From: JAJISK01 sp046759185
Lineage (GTDB): Archaea > Thermoplasmatota > Thermoplasmata > RBG-16-68-12 > JAJISG01
Length of the DNA: 48,820 nucleotides
Assembly: GCA_046759185.1 (NCBI GenBank)
Contig: JBHIBO010000012.1
Coordinates: 1-48,820 of the forward strand
Reading direction: 5' to 3'
Part shown: positions 1 to 6,944 of the stretch, in pieces
Position numbering within the stretch: position 1 is the first letter of the stretch
Layout: the number at the start of each line of letters is the position of its first letter
Program-made: the position numbers and the translations under genes
Notes under the pieces: model-generated
Databases searched by the model: none
Seen by the model: the letters and a program-made list of their open reading frames with translations, nothing else
Told to the model about the DNA's origin: nothing

Positions 1-1
1 G

Positions 2-193
2 GCCGGGACCGTGTGGCTGAACCAACACCACATCCTCAGCTGTGCCGCGCCCCACGGAGGCTACAAGCAGTCCGGCGTGGGTAGGGAGCTCGGCGTCTGG
101 GGGCTCTACGAGTACACGGAGGTGAAGCACCTCTTCATCGACGAGACCGGCGAGGCCATGAAGGACGCCTTTGGGTTGGTGCAGCCCGAGTAG
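2..193 (+). CDS. Aldehyde dehydrogenase, C-terminal fragment
   Basis: The reading frame is open from the window edge, so only the last 63 residues are present and the gene begins upstream. The segment carries the family's C-terminal signature AAPHGGYKQSGVGRELG followed by YTEVKHLF, the end of the NAD(P)-dependent aldehyde dehydrogenase superfamily fold. These enzymes oxidise aldehydes to carboxylic acids; the substrate cannot be judged from this piece. The catalytic Cys and Glu lie outside the window. The GTG at position 11 is an internal Val, not a start. Confidence 0.9.
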   Translation, partial: AGTVWLNQHHILSCAAPHGGYKQSGVGRELGVWGLYEYTEVKHLFIDETGEAMKDAFGLVQPE

Positions 194-235
194 GGCCGGA
201 AAAGCCCATAAGACGGCGGCCATATCCGCCCGCTA

Positions 236-330
236 GCTCCCGTGGTGTAGTCCGGTCAAGCATCGGGGCCTCTCGTGGCTCGCAGAGCCGGGGAAAGCCC
301 CTGACAGGGGTTCAAATCCCCTCGGGAGCA
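236..330 (+). tRNA. tRNA-Glu (CTC) with 20-nt intron
   Basis: The acceptor stem is 236-242 paired with 323-329, with discriminator A330. The D-arm is 245-263, the anticodon stem GGGGC 265-269 with GCCCC 297-301, and the T-arm 306-322 with loop TTCAAAT. Positions 270-271 are C32-U33 and 272-274 are anticodon CTC. The intron at 276-295 lies at canonical 37/38. CTCT 270-273 pairs with GGGG 290-293, flanked by 3-nt bulges 274-276 and 294-296, and GGCTC/GAGCC forms the inner helix, so this is a textbook bulge-helix-bulge. The mature tRNA is 75 nt. Confidence 0.95.
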
Positions 331-357
331 TCCCGGGTGGCAGCGGGATAGGAGCGG

Positions 358-1425
358 TCAACTCCCCTTCGGCGAGTGTTTCGCCAGGAAGTCACTCGCG
401 TCCTGGAGGGGAATCTGGGCCTCCACCCCGTCCTTGTACGGTTTGAAGCCAAGCCGATCGTTGATGGAAAGCATCGGTGCATTGATGGTGGCGTTTCCCG
501 TGACCACCACTTTCACCTCGGGAAATTCCTTCCGGACGTGAAGTAGCATAGCCGCCTTGACCCACTTTCCGAGCCCCCGTCCCCGATAGATCTCCCGGAC
601 ACCGGTTCCGTACTGGTGAATCAGGCTTCCCTCCGAGGGGAAGTATCCCATGACCGTGTATCCGCTGATCCGCCCGTCCTCTTCAATGGTGATCGCCCGG
701 GGCAAGGTTCCCCCCGCTTGGACAAACGAGTCCACTCGCTCCTTGAGAATCTCGGGTGTGAAGAACTCGTCTCCCAGGTCCAGGTCGCCCCGGGGCTCCT
801 GATTACCGGTCTCGTTCGCCACCTCACAGAACTCCTCGACCAGGTCGTCATCGGGGTAGTTTTCGGTGAACCGCAGCGTCGTCTTCGGCGATCGTGAAGG
901 ACCCTCCTCGACCCACTTCTCTACCATCTCCCAGTCCACCTGGTCCAGGACGAGCCGGTTCTCGCGCCACGTGAGGGCGACCTGAGCCCCGAGCGCATCG
1001 ATGAAGCGCCGCCCGTCCTCTTCGTCGGTGCCTCCGATCAGGAGGGAGCGGTCGCGACTCTGGGCGACCTCGGCCGCCTTGGCGAGCAGGGCGCTCCCCA
1101 CCCCCTTGCGACGGTGCGGGACCAGGACCTCGGGTTCCACCCAAGCCATGTGGGCGTTCGTCTTGTGGACAAGGGCACCCGCCCGCGTCACCCCGATCTC
1201 AAGCCATCCGACCAGCTCATCGGACCCTCCCTCGACCAAGGCCCCGAAGTACAACGACTCCCACTCCGGATCGGAGCGTTTCATGAGCGTCTCTACGGCT
1301 CTGTCGTCCCGCAGGGGGTCCTCAGGGTAGGTCTCCTCGTGTCGCCTCCTCCGGAAGACGTGGTACTTCGCCCACTGGTCCGCGGAGGCGGTCTCAGGCT
1401 CGAAAGGGAGGATCTCGACAGCCAC
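358..1425 (-). CDS. Tandem GNAT-domain acetyltransferase, copy 1
   Basis: This 355-residue protein has two Gcn5-related N-acetyltransferase domains. The first has the acetyl-CoA loop EVLVPHRRKGVGSALL near residues 100-115. The second has REIYRGRGLGKWVKAAML near 280-297 followed by the typical NAPMLSINDRLGF turn. It aligns from the first residue with the protein at 3174-4223 (MAVEILPFEPETA against MKLDVVPFDPQTA), so the two are paralogs. It lies 21 nt after the Ras-like GTPase gene on the same strand and is probably co-transcribed. The acceptor substrate is unknown; two-domain GNATs include mycothiol-synthase-like enzymes, but nothing here fixes that. Confidence 0.85.
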   Translation of the reverse strand: MAVEILPFEPETASADQWAKYHVFRRRRHEETYPEDPLRDDRAVETLMKRSDPEWESLYFGALVEGGSDELVGWLEIGVTRAGALVHKTNAHMAWVEPEVLVPHRRKGVGSALLAKAAEVAQSRDRSLLIGGTDEEDGRRFIDALGAQVALTWRENRLVLDQVDWEMVEKWVEEGPSRSPKTTLRFTENYPDDDLVEEFCEVANETGNQEPRGDLDLGDEFFTPEILKERVDSFVQAGGTLPRAITIEEDGRISGYTVMGYFPSEGSLIHQYGTGVREIYRGRGLGKWVKAAMLLHVRKEFPEVKVVVTGNATINAPMLSINDRLGFKPYKDGVEAQIPLQDASDFLAKHSPKGS

Positions 1426-1446
1426 CCCAAGCCTATTGAGATGGGG

Positions 1447-2040
1447 TTAGTAAGCCTTCTGGCGTGAGGAGGTTTCCGTCGGAGCCACAAACCGCAGCAC
1501 AAGACGGGTCAGCCCGGCGAAGGCCTCCTCCACCGACTCGCCGGTTCTCGCGCTCGTATAGAGCCATGGGCAGCCCCACTCCTCGCAGAACTTGGCCAGG
1601 TCCTCGGGGGAGATGGCGCGCTCCTGGTCCGCCTTGTTGGCCAGGATGTAGGTGGGCACGGTACCCGCCACCCGGAAGATGGTCTGGCGCCATCCCTCCA
1701 AGGCGGGCAGGGTCTCGGGTCGGGTGGCATCGCAGACCGCCAGGATGCCTTGGACCCCACGGAAGTAGGTCTCCCGACGCAATTCCCGTAACCCCCGGGA
1801 TCCCATGATGTCCCAGAGGTTGAGGAGAACGGGCAGCTTCTCTCGATCCGGTCCTATGAACACGTCCAGCTCCTTCGAGGTGACGTGGGTGCCCCACGTG
1901 GCGATGTACCGGTCATCGTAGTCGCCATGGACGAACCGTCGAATCAGGGAGGTCTTCCCGACGGCGAATTCACCTGCGAGGCAGAGCTTGAGCCGTGTCC
2001 GGGTGCTCTGCGGCTGGGCAATCTGAAGATCCCGAATCAA
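1447..2040 (-). CDS. Ras/Rab-like small GTPase, copy 1
   Basis: This 197-residue protein carries the full G-motif set: G1 GEFAVGKTS at residues 23-31, a switch-I Thr in the IATWGTHVT segment, G3 WDIMG near residue 76, G4 NKAD near 135 and G5 TSARTG. The family is the eukaryote-like Ras superfamily also found in archaea. The residues after G3 are SRG, so the catalytic Gln of Ras (DTAGQE) is absent and intrinsic hydrolysis may be slow or need a partner. The C-terminus has no prenylation motif. A second copy is at 23967-24566. It sits upstream of a GNAT gene and downstream of a dehydratase gene. Role unknown. Confidence 0.85.
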   Translation of the reverse strand: MIRDLQIAQPQSTRTRLKLCLAGEFAVGKTSLIRRFVHGDYDDRYIATWGTHVTSKELDVFIGPDREKLPVLLNLWDIMGSRGLRELRRETYFRGVQGILAVCDATRPETLPALEGWRQTIFRVAGTVPTYILANKADQERAISPEDLAKFCEEWGCPWLYTSARTGESVEEAFAGLTRLVLRFVAPTETSSRQKAY

Positions 2041-2164
2041 GGCAGGGAGAAATCACCGAGGGGTCGCCTTAGCCCTTTGCCGGCAATTATCAGGAGCGAA
2101 ACGGTCCACCACGCCTTGGCGCAAACAAGCAAGCAGGTGGTGTCTGATTTTCCACGGCCGCAGA

Positions 2165-3181
2165 CTATTCCCCTGGCGGCGGGAGTGAAGGATCGACATT
2201 GCCCCCAGAGACGAGGATCACGGCCTCATCTCCTGGCCTCAAGTCGAGCTTCCCCTGAAGGAGGGCGGCAACCCCCACGGCCCCTGCTCCCTCGATCATC
2301 TGGTCCTCCGTGAGGCGGATGTGCTCCATGGCCTGGTGGATTCCCTCCTCCTCCGCCAGAACCATCTCGTCCACGTAGGCGCGCACGAGGGCCAGATTGT
2401 TGGCCGTTACGCCTCCTACGATTCCGTCGGCAAGCGTGGATTCTTCTGTGACCCCGACGACGCGGCCCGCCTGGACGGAATCATACATCGTGTGAGCCGC
2501 GGTCGACTGGACCCCAATGATGCGGATGGCGGGTCGGACGGCCTTCGCCCACACGGCCATCCCCACGATGAGGCCTCCGCCTCCGACGGGAACAATGAGG
2601 GCATCCGTTTCGGGTCGTTCCTCGAGAATCTCCATGGCGATGGTCCCTTGACCGGCCATGATCCGTGGATGCTCGGTGGCCGGAATGTACGCCATGCCCT
2701 CCCGGTCGGCCAGGCTCTGGGCTACCTCGACGGCATCGTCGTACGAAGCACCCTCCACACGGACGTCGACACCCCCGACGCGACATCGCTGAATCTTGAA
2801 CGGGATGGCCGTTTCTGGGAGAACGATGGTCGCCCTCAGTCCGCGCAGGTGGGCTATGAAGGCGACGGCAGCGCCATGATTTCCGACCGAGGCCGTCACC
2901 AGTCCGCGGGCGAGGGCATCAGGGGGAAGGGATGCGACAAGGTTGTACGCGCCACGAAGCTTGAAGGAACCCGTGTGCTGTTGGTTCTCCCACTTCAGGT
3001 AGACCTCAGCCCCGCTGGCCTCGCTCAGGGACGCAGAACGCGTAAGGGACGTGCACCGCACCACCTGGCGGAGGAGCTCCGCAGCCTGCTCCACATCCGC
3101 CGGCGATGGCTGTTCGGGCAAGGCCTTTAGACCCCTTCGACTCAAACGGGACGCCGCCAACGAGCCCGAGAACCTAGCCAC
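2165..3181 (-). CDS. Threonine/serine dehydratase, PLP fold type II
   Basis: This 338-residue enzyme has the SFKLRGA motif with the Schiff-base Lys near residue 74, the phosphate-binding glycine loop VPVGGGGL and the late SGGN motif. It fits threonine ammonia-lyase (2-oxobutanoate from threonine). 2-Oxobutanoate can yield propionyl-CoA, which the carboxylase/mutase module at 26-33 kb would consume; that link is inference. There is no C-terminal ACT domain, so feedback regulation as in biosynthetic IlvA is not expected. Serine racemase or serine dehydratase are alternatives. The GTG start at 3181 overlaps the upstream GNAT stop by 8 nt, which suggests coupling; a later start is possible. Confidence 0.85.
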   Translation of the reverse strand: MARFSGSLAASRLSRRGLKALPEQPSPADVEQAAELLRQVVRCTSLTRSASLSEASGAEVYLKWENQQHTGSFKLRGAYNLVASLPPDALARGLVTASVGNHGAAVAFIAHLRGLRATIVLPETAIPFKIQRCRVGGVDVRVEGASYDDAVEVAQSLADREGMAYIPATEHPRIMAGQGTIAMEILEERPETDALIVPVGGGGLIVGMAVWAKAVRPAIRIIGVQSTAAHTMYDSVQAGRVVGVTEESTLADGIVGGVTANNLALVRAYVDEMVLAEEEGIHQAMEHIRLTEDQMIEGAGAVGVAALLQGKLDLRPGDEAVILVSGGNVDPSLPPPGE

Positions 3182-4223
3182 CTAGATACTCCTGCAGGGC
3201 CTCGACGGTGATTTGGAAGTTCTCCCCTTCCTTGTGCTTCTCGAACCCCAGCCTCTGGTTGATGGAGAGCATGGCCTCGTTGGTGGTCGCATTCCCCGTC
3301 TGGACGATGGAGACCTGCGGGAGCTCGTCCCGTACCTTGAGTAGCATGGCCGCCTTGAGCCACTTCCCCAGTCCGCGGCCGCGGTACTCCTCCTTCACGC
3401 CCGTGAGCCCCTGCCCGATCATCGTCTCGCGGTCCGGTAGGTAGAACATCTCCGTCATGCCCGAAATGTCCCCTTCCTCCTCCGTGGTCAGCGCCGTAAT
3501 CCAGGAGCCGCCTACGCTGGCGACCCGCGCCTCTCGATCGCGGAAGGCATCGGAATCGAAGACGAGGTCCTTCACGTCCAGCTGCCCGAACGGTTGTTGG
3601 TTGAAGACCTCCGTGTAGAACTTGCAGTAGTCCTCCAACAGCGCGTCGTCGATGTGGTTCGAGAACCAGTGAATGACGGACGAGGGAGCGCGTTGAGGGC
3701 CTTCATTTGCCCACCTTTCCACCATGTTCCAATCCACCCCGTCCAAGGCCAAGCGGTTCTCCATGCCCTCGAGGGCCACCTCCGCGCCCAGGACCCGTGC
3801 GAAGGCCTTCCCATCCTCCTCGTCCGAGGAGCCGATGAGGCGCGACTTGCCGTGGATCTCAGCAAGCTCCGCCACCTTCGCCAGGAGCTCCCTCCCGAGG
3901 CCCCGTCGCCGTTGCGGTTCCAGCAAAGCAATGTCCGCCTGGGCCAGATGCTCGTTCCCCTCGTAGCTTGGAGCGTCCTCCTGAAAGACACTGAACTCGA
4001 CGTAACCGATCTGGGTCTCCGGTTCGTCCGGTTCAAGCACGGCGAAGCGGAGGGTCTTGAACTGGGGATCCGGGCGCTTCCACAAGGTCTCCAGCGACGC
4101 GTCGTCAATGATGGGGTCATCGGGGTCGGTCTCTGCGTGGCGCAGCCGTCGATAGGCATGCAATCTCGCCCATTCGTCCCGCGAAGCCGTCTGCGGATCA
4201 AAGGGCACGACATCCAGTTTCAT
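3174..4223 (-). CDS. Tandem GNAT-domain acetyltransferase, copy 2
   Basis: Two GNAT domains: the first with LLEPQRRRGLGRELL near residues 105-120, the second with KEEYRGRGLGKWLKAAML followed by NEAMLSINQRLGF. It is a paralog of the protein at 358-1425. I chose the ATG at 4223 rather than the in-frame ATG at 4235 for two reasons. It aligns with the paralog's first residue, and a TATA-like element at 4248-4257 lies 29 bp upstream, as for a leaderless transcript. It leads a minus-strand group with the dehydratase (8-nt overlap). Substrate unknown. Confidence 0.85.
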   Translation of the reverse strand: MKLDVVPFDPQTASRDEWARLHAYRRLRHAETDPDDPIIDDASLETLWKRPDPQFKTLRFAVLEPDEPETQIGYVEFSVFQEDAPSYEGNEHLAQADIALLEPQRRRGLGRELLAKVAELAEIHGKSRLIGSSDEEDGKAFARVLGAEVALEGMENRLALDGVDWNMVERWANEGPQRAPSSVIHWFSNHIDDALLEDYCKFYTEVFNQQPFGQLDVKDLVFDSDAFRDREARVASVGGSWITALTTEEEGDISGMTEMFYLPDRETMIGQGLTGVKEEYRGRGLGKWLKAAMLLKVRDELPQVSIVQTGNATTNEAMLSINQRLGFEKHKEGENFQITVEALQEYLGG

Positions 4224-4247
4224 TGTGCGCATCAACGTCCAGGACGG

Positions 4248-4257
4248 CTATCTAAGC
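4248..4257 (-). promoter_or_regulatory. TATA-like box of tandem GNAT gene
   Basis: Minus-strand GCTTAGATAG is centred 29 bp upstream of the ATG at 4223 and only 17 bp from the alternative ATG at 4235, which supports the shorter protein. Confidence 0.6.
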
Positions 4258-4363
4258 GTTCCGGTCTCCTGGACCACTCATGGTTTTCCCGAGAAGGGAG
4301 AGTTTATGCGCCCAGCCCCCCTGACGAGAAGGAAGTTCCGTGAGGAGCCCAGAGGAGAGGCGC

Positions 4364-5233
4364 ATGACAGGCTTTGAGACGGCCCTCGTTCAGGCCGACC
4401 CGAGGGTGGGCGACAAGGAAGGCAACCTCAAGAAGATGGCGAAGGTCGTCCGAGACCACCCCGCCCAGCTCTACCTGTTCGGCGAGCTGTATCTCTCTGG
4501 CTACATGGCCCGGGACCAATTTCCGAAGCTCGCGGAGCCACTGGAAGGTCCGTCGGTACGGGAGGTCTCCAGGATCGCCCAAGAGGCCAACGCCCACATC
4601 ATTTTCGGAATGCCGGAGCAGGACACGGAGTCGGGGCTCCGCTACAACAGCTCCGTCTTCGTCTTCCCGGACGGGGACGCCGTCGCCTACCGCAAGCTCT
4701 ACCCCGCGAACTTCGGTCCCTTCGAAGAGCTTCAGTACTTCCGCCGGGGAAACGAACTGAAGGTCGTGCGGAGCGATCTCGGGAAGATCGGGCTGTTAAT
4801 CTGTTACGATGCCTTCTTCCCGGAGGTCTCCAAGGGACTCGCTCTCCAAGGCGCGGATGTCCTGGCTTGCATCTCGGCCGCCCCCGCCACGAGCAAGCCC
4901 TTCTTTGACAGAGTGATCCCGGCGCGCGCCATCGAGAACACGTGTTTCTTCCTGTACGCCAACCTGGTGGGGACGGAACTCAGCATGGTGTTCGAGGGCG
5001 GGACGCAAGCCATGGGACCCCGCGGGGAGGACCTCGGTCGGGTCCCGAGTTTCGAGGAGGGCGTGGTAACATTCACGGTGGACGCGAGGGACGTCTTGGC
5101 GGCGCGGAAATTCCGACCCACCATCCGGGACACTCGCCCGGAGGTCCTCGCCCTCCTTCAGGAGATCCCTGCCCGGGAGGAGGAGGATACCCTGACCCTC
5201 TCGACCTTCGCCGGGCCCGAGGACCCGCCCTGA
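4364..5233 (+). CDS. Carbon-nitrogen hydrolase (nitrilase superfamily)
   Basis: The 289-residue protein has the catalytic triad of the family: Glu41 in FGELYLSGY, Lys111 in YRKLY and Cys147 in LICYDAFFPE. Members hydrolyse nitriles, amides or N-carbamoyl compounds; the exact substrate is not evident. An in-frame GTG at 4340 would add eight residues, but the ATG at 4364 is preceded by a GAGGAGAGG Shine-Dalgarno-like run and keeps the family's usual N-terminus (ALVQADP). A TTTATG element near 4305 may be the promoter. It is transcribed divergently from the tandem GNAT gene and is probably separate from the ribosomal cluster that follows. Confidence 0.85.
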   Translation: MTGFETALVQADPRVGDKEGNLKKMAKVVRDHPAQLYLFGELYLSGYMARDQFPKLAEPLEGPSVREVSRIAQEANAHIIFGMPEQDTESGLRYNSSVFVFPDGDAVAYRKLYPANFGPFEELQYFRRGNELKVVRSDLGKIGLLICYDAFFPEVSKGLALQGADVLACISAAPATSKPFFDRVIPARAIENTCFFLYANLVGTELSMVFEGGTQAMGPRGEDLGRVPSFEEGVVTFTVDARDVLAARKFRPTIRDTRPEVLALLQEIPAREEEDTLTLSTFAGPEDPP

Positions 5234-5267
5234 TTTCGTAAGCGGGGCCAGGCGTACCCCAAAGCCC

Positions 5268-5275
5268 TTTTATAA
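5268..5275 (+). promoter_or_regulatory. TATA box upstream of the L7Ae cluster
   Basis: TTTTATAA is centred about 78 bp before the L7Ae ATG, predicting a leader of roughly 50 nt. It is the stronger of two candidates. Confidence 0.6.
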
Positions 5276-5300
5276 TGTTCACGAAGTAGACGAGGCCGCT

Positions 5301-5307
5301 CTTATAG
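5301..5307 (+). promoter_or_regulatory. Second TATA-like element before L7Ae
   Basis: CTTATAG would place transcription start near 5330, just ahead of the Shine-Dalgarno sequence AAAGGAGG at 5335-5342 and the ATG at 5349. Either element, or both, could drive the cluster. Confidence 0.45.
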
Positions 5308-5348
5308 AGCCCGATGACTGAGGTTCCCTGAACCAAAGGAGGCCTTCC

Positions 5349-5723
5349 ATGGGACAACCCATCTACGTTCGCTTCGAGACGCCCAAGGATCTGTACGACA
5401 AAGTCTACCAGCTCGTCGAGATTTCCCGCGACACCGGCAAGGTCCGCAAGGGGACCAACGAGGTCACCAAGCTCGTGGAAAGAGGCGAGGCCCGCTTCGT
5501 GGTGATGGCCGAGGACGTCTCGCCGGAGGAGATCCTGGCACACTTGCCCCTTCTCTGCGAGGAGCGGGACGTGCCCTATGGCTACGTGCCGAGCAAGGCC
5601 GAGCTGGGGGTTGCCTCGGGGCTGGGCAAGTCCACGGCCTCATCGTGCGTGGTCGACCCAGGGAAGGGAAAGACGCTGCTCACCGAGCTCGCGAACGAAA
5701 CCCGGGGACTCCGGGGGCGGTAG
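5349..5723 (+). CDS. rpl7ae: Ribosomal protein L7Ae
   Basis: The 124-residue kink-turn-binding protein has the family core RKGTNEVTKLVERGEARFVVMAEDVSP. In archaea L7Ae is part of the 50S subunit and also binds box C/D and H/ACA guide RNAs and RNase P. Length is typical. A strong AAAGGAGG sits 6 nt before the ATG, as expected for a leadered transcript. It opens the conserved archaeal order L7Ae-S28e-L24e-Ndk-IF2; the S28e ATG starts one base after this stop codon. Confidence 0.97.
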   Translation: MGQPIYVRFETPKDLYDKVYQLVEISRDTGKVRKGTNEVTKLVERGEARFVVMAEDVSPEEILAHLPLLCEERDVPYGYVPSKAELGVASGLGKSTASSCVVDPGKGKTLLTELANETRGLRGR

Positions 5724-5724
5724 G

Positions 5725-5937
5725 ATGGCGGACGGGGACAGCATCCCGGCAGACGTGGTCGAGGTGGTGGGCCGAACCGGCATGACGGGGGAGGCCACCC
5801 AGGTGAAGGTCCGGGTCCTCGAGGGACGGGACAAGGGCCGCATCATCACCCGCAACGTCAAGGGAGTCGTGCAGGTAGGGGACATCCTTATGCTCCGGGA
5901 GACCGCTCGCGAGGCCCGGAAGCTCTCGGTCAGGTAA
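5725..5937 (+). CDS. rps28e: Ribosomal protein S28e
   Basis: The 70-residue 30S protein specific to archaea and eukaryotes has the family signature GRTGMTGEATQVKVRVLEGRDKG and the C-terminal DILMLRETAREAR. The ATG at 5725 begins one base after the L7Ae stop, so translation is likely coupled. A longer in-frame opening that starts inside the L7Ae gene at 5578 is rejected because its first part matches nothing in the family. The L24e gene follows after 7 nt. Confidence 0.97.
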   Translation: MADGDSIPADVVEVVGRTGMTGEATQVKVRVLEGRDKGRIITRNVKGVVQVGDILMLRETAREARKLSVR

Positions 5938-5944
5938 GGGACAG

Positions 5945-6436
5945 ATGCCCGTATCCAGGACCTGTACCTTCTGTGGGAACGACATCGAGCCGGGCACCGG
6001 CAAGATGTACGTGCGACGGGATGGCAGCGTCCACTTCTTTTGCTCAAGCAAGTGTCAGAAGAACCAGCTGGACATGGGCCGCGTGGGCCGGAAGGTTCGT
6101 TGGACGCGACGCTACGTCCGGGCGGCCCAACAGCGTGCCCCGCGCCCGCAGGCGGCCGCCCGAGTCGTGACGGAATCGGCACCGGAAGCCGAAGAAGCCG
6201 TTTCCGAGGCAGCGACGGGCGAGGAGGGCGCCCCCGAAGCGGGTAGGGAGGAGATCCTCGAGACCTTCGCCGAGCTCCCGGGAATCGGACCGGCCACCGC
6301 TGAGGCCCTTTGGGAGGCGGGCTTCCACTCGGTGGAGGCACTGCGGGAGGCAACCGAGGAGGAGCTTACCGAGGTCAAGGGCCTCGGATCCGCCTCCGCC
6401 AAGAAGATCGTGGCCCACCTCCAGGAGGCCTCCTAA
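5945..6436 (+). CDS. rpl24e: Ribosomal protein L24e fused to a helix-hairpin-helix domain
   Basis: Residues 1-60 are a complete L24e zinc protein: Cys7, Cys10, Cys33 and Cys37 form the finger, followed by the basic WTRRYVRAA segment. A normal archaeal L24e ends there at about 60-70 residues. Here a Glu/Ala-rich linker (about 70-102) leads into a C-terminal domain with two hairpins, ELPGIGPATAEALWEAGF and EVKGLGSASAKKIV, typical of helix-hairpin-helix nucleic-acid-binding modules. The reading frame is continuous, and the stop overlaps the Ndk ATG (TAATG). L24e is a 50S protein; what the extra domain binds is unknown. Confidence 0.92.
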   Translation: MPVSRTCTFCGNDIEPGTGKMYVRRDGSVHFFCSSKCQKNQLDMGRVGRKVRWTRRYVRAAQQRAPRPQAAARVVTESAPEAEEAVSEAATGEEGAPEAGREEILETFAELPGIGPATAEALWEAGFHSVEALREATEEELTEVKGLGSASAKKIVAHLQEAS

Positions 6437-6891
6437 TGGCCTCGCGGACCTTTATTCTGATCAAGCCCGACGGGGTGCAGCGTGGCCTCGTCGGCGACAT
6501 CGTCCATCGCCTGGAGAAGCGTGGCCTGAAGCTCGTGGCCGCCCAGATGCGGGACGTGCCGAAGGACCTCGCCGAGAGCTACTACGCCGAGCATCGCGGG
6601 AAGGACTTCTTCCGCCGTCTCGTGGCCTACGTGACCTCGGGCCCCGTGGTGGCCATGGTTTGGGAGGGAGAGGGGGCGGTTGCCGTGGCCCGGGCCACGA
6701 TTGGAGCCACAGACCCAGCCCAGGCCGACCCCGGTACGATTCGTGGGGACCTGGGGGTGGACATTTCGCGCAACCTCATCCACGGGGCGGACAGCGAGGC
6801 CAGTGCCGCGAGGGAGATCGACCTCTTCTTCCAACCGGAGGAGATCCTCGCCTACACGCGGATGGACGAGGACTGGCTTCGGGAACCCTGA
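6436..6891 (+). CDS. ndk: Nucleoside diphosphate kinase
   Basis: The 151-residue enzyme transfers the gamma phosphate from ATP to NDPs through a phospho-histidine. The active-site motif NLIHGADSEASA places the catalytic His at residue 116, and the N-terminus (TFILIKPDGVQRGLVG) is canonical. The start is the ATG at 6436 that overlaps the L24e stop by one base. An upstream in-frame start at 6310 would add foreign sequence from the L24e gene and is rejected. The neighbourhood order is conserved in Euryarchaeota. Confidence 0.97.
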   Translation: MASRTFILIKPDGVQRGLVGDIVHRLEKRGLKLVAAQMRDVPKDLAESYYAEHRGKDFFRRLVAYVTSGPVVAMVWEGEGAVAVARATIGATDPAQADPGTIRGDLGVDISRNLIHGADSEASAAREIDLFFQPEEILAYTRMDEDWLREP

Positions 6892-6910
6892 AGGGCGGGG
6901 GACGAAACTA

Positions 6911-6918
6911 CATATAAG
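6911..6918 (+). promoter_or_regulatory. TATA box of infB
   Basis: CATATAAG is centred about 30 bp before the ATG at 6945, which predicts a leaderless or nearly leaderless infB transcript independent of the ribosomal genes upstream. Confidence 0.65.
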
Positions 6919-6944
6919 CGCGGGCCGGATTTTACGCCCGTTCC

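Noticed and set aside
6310..6435. N-terminal extension of Ndk
   Set aside because: It lies inside the L24e-HhH gene in another frame; the family N-terminus begins at 6436.
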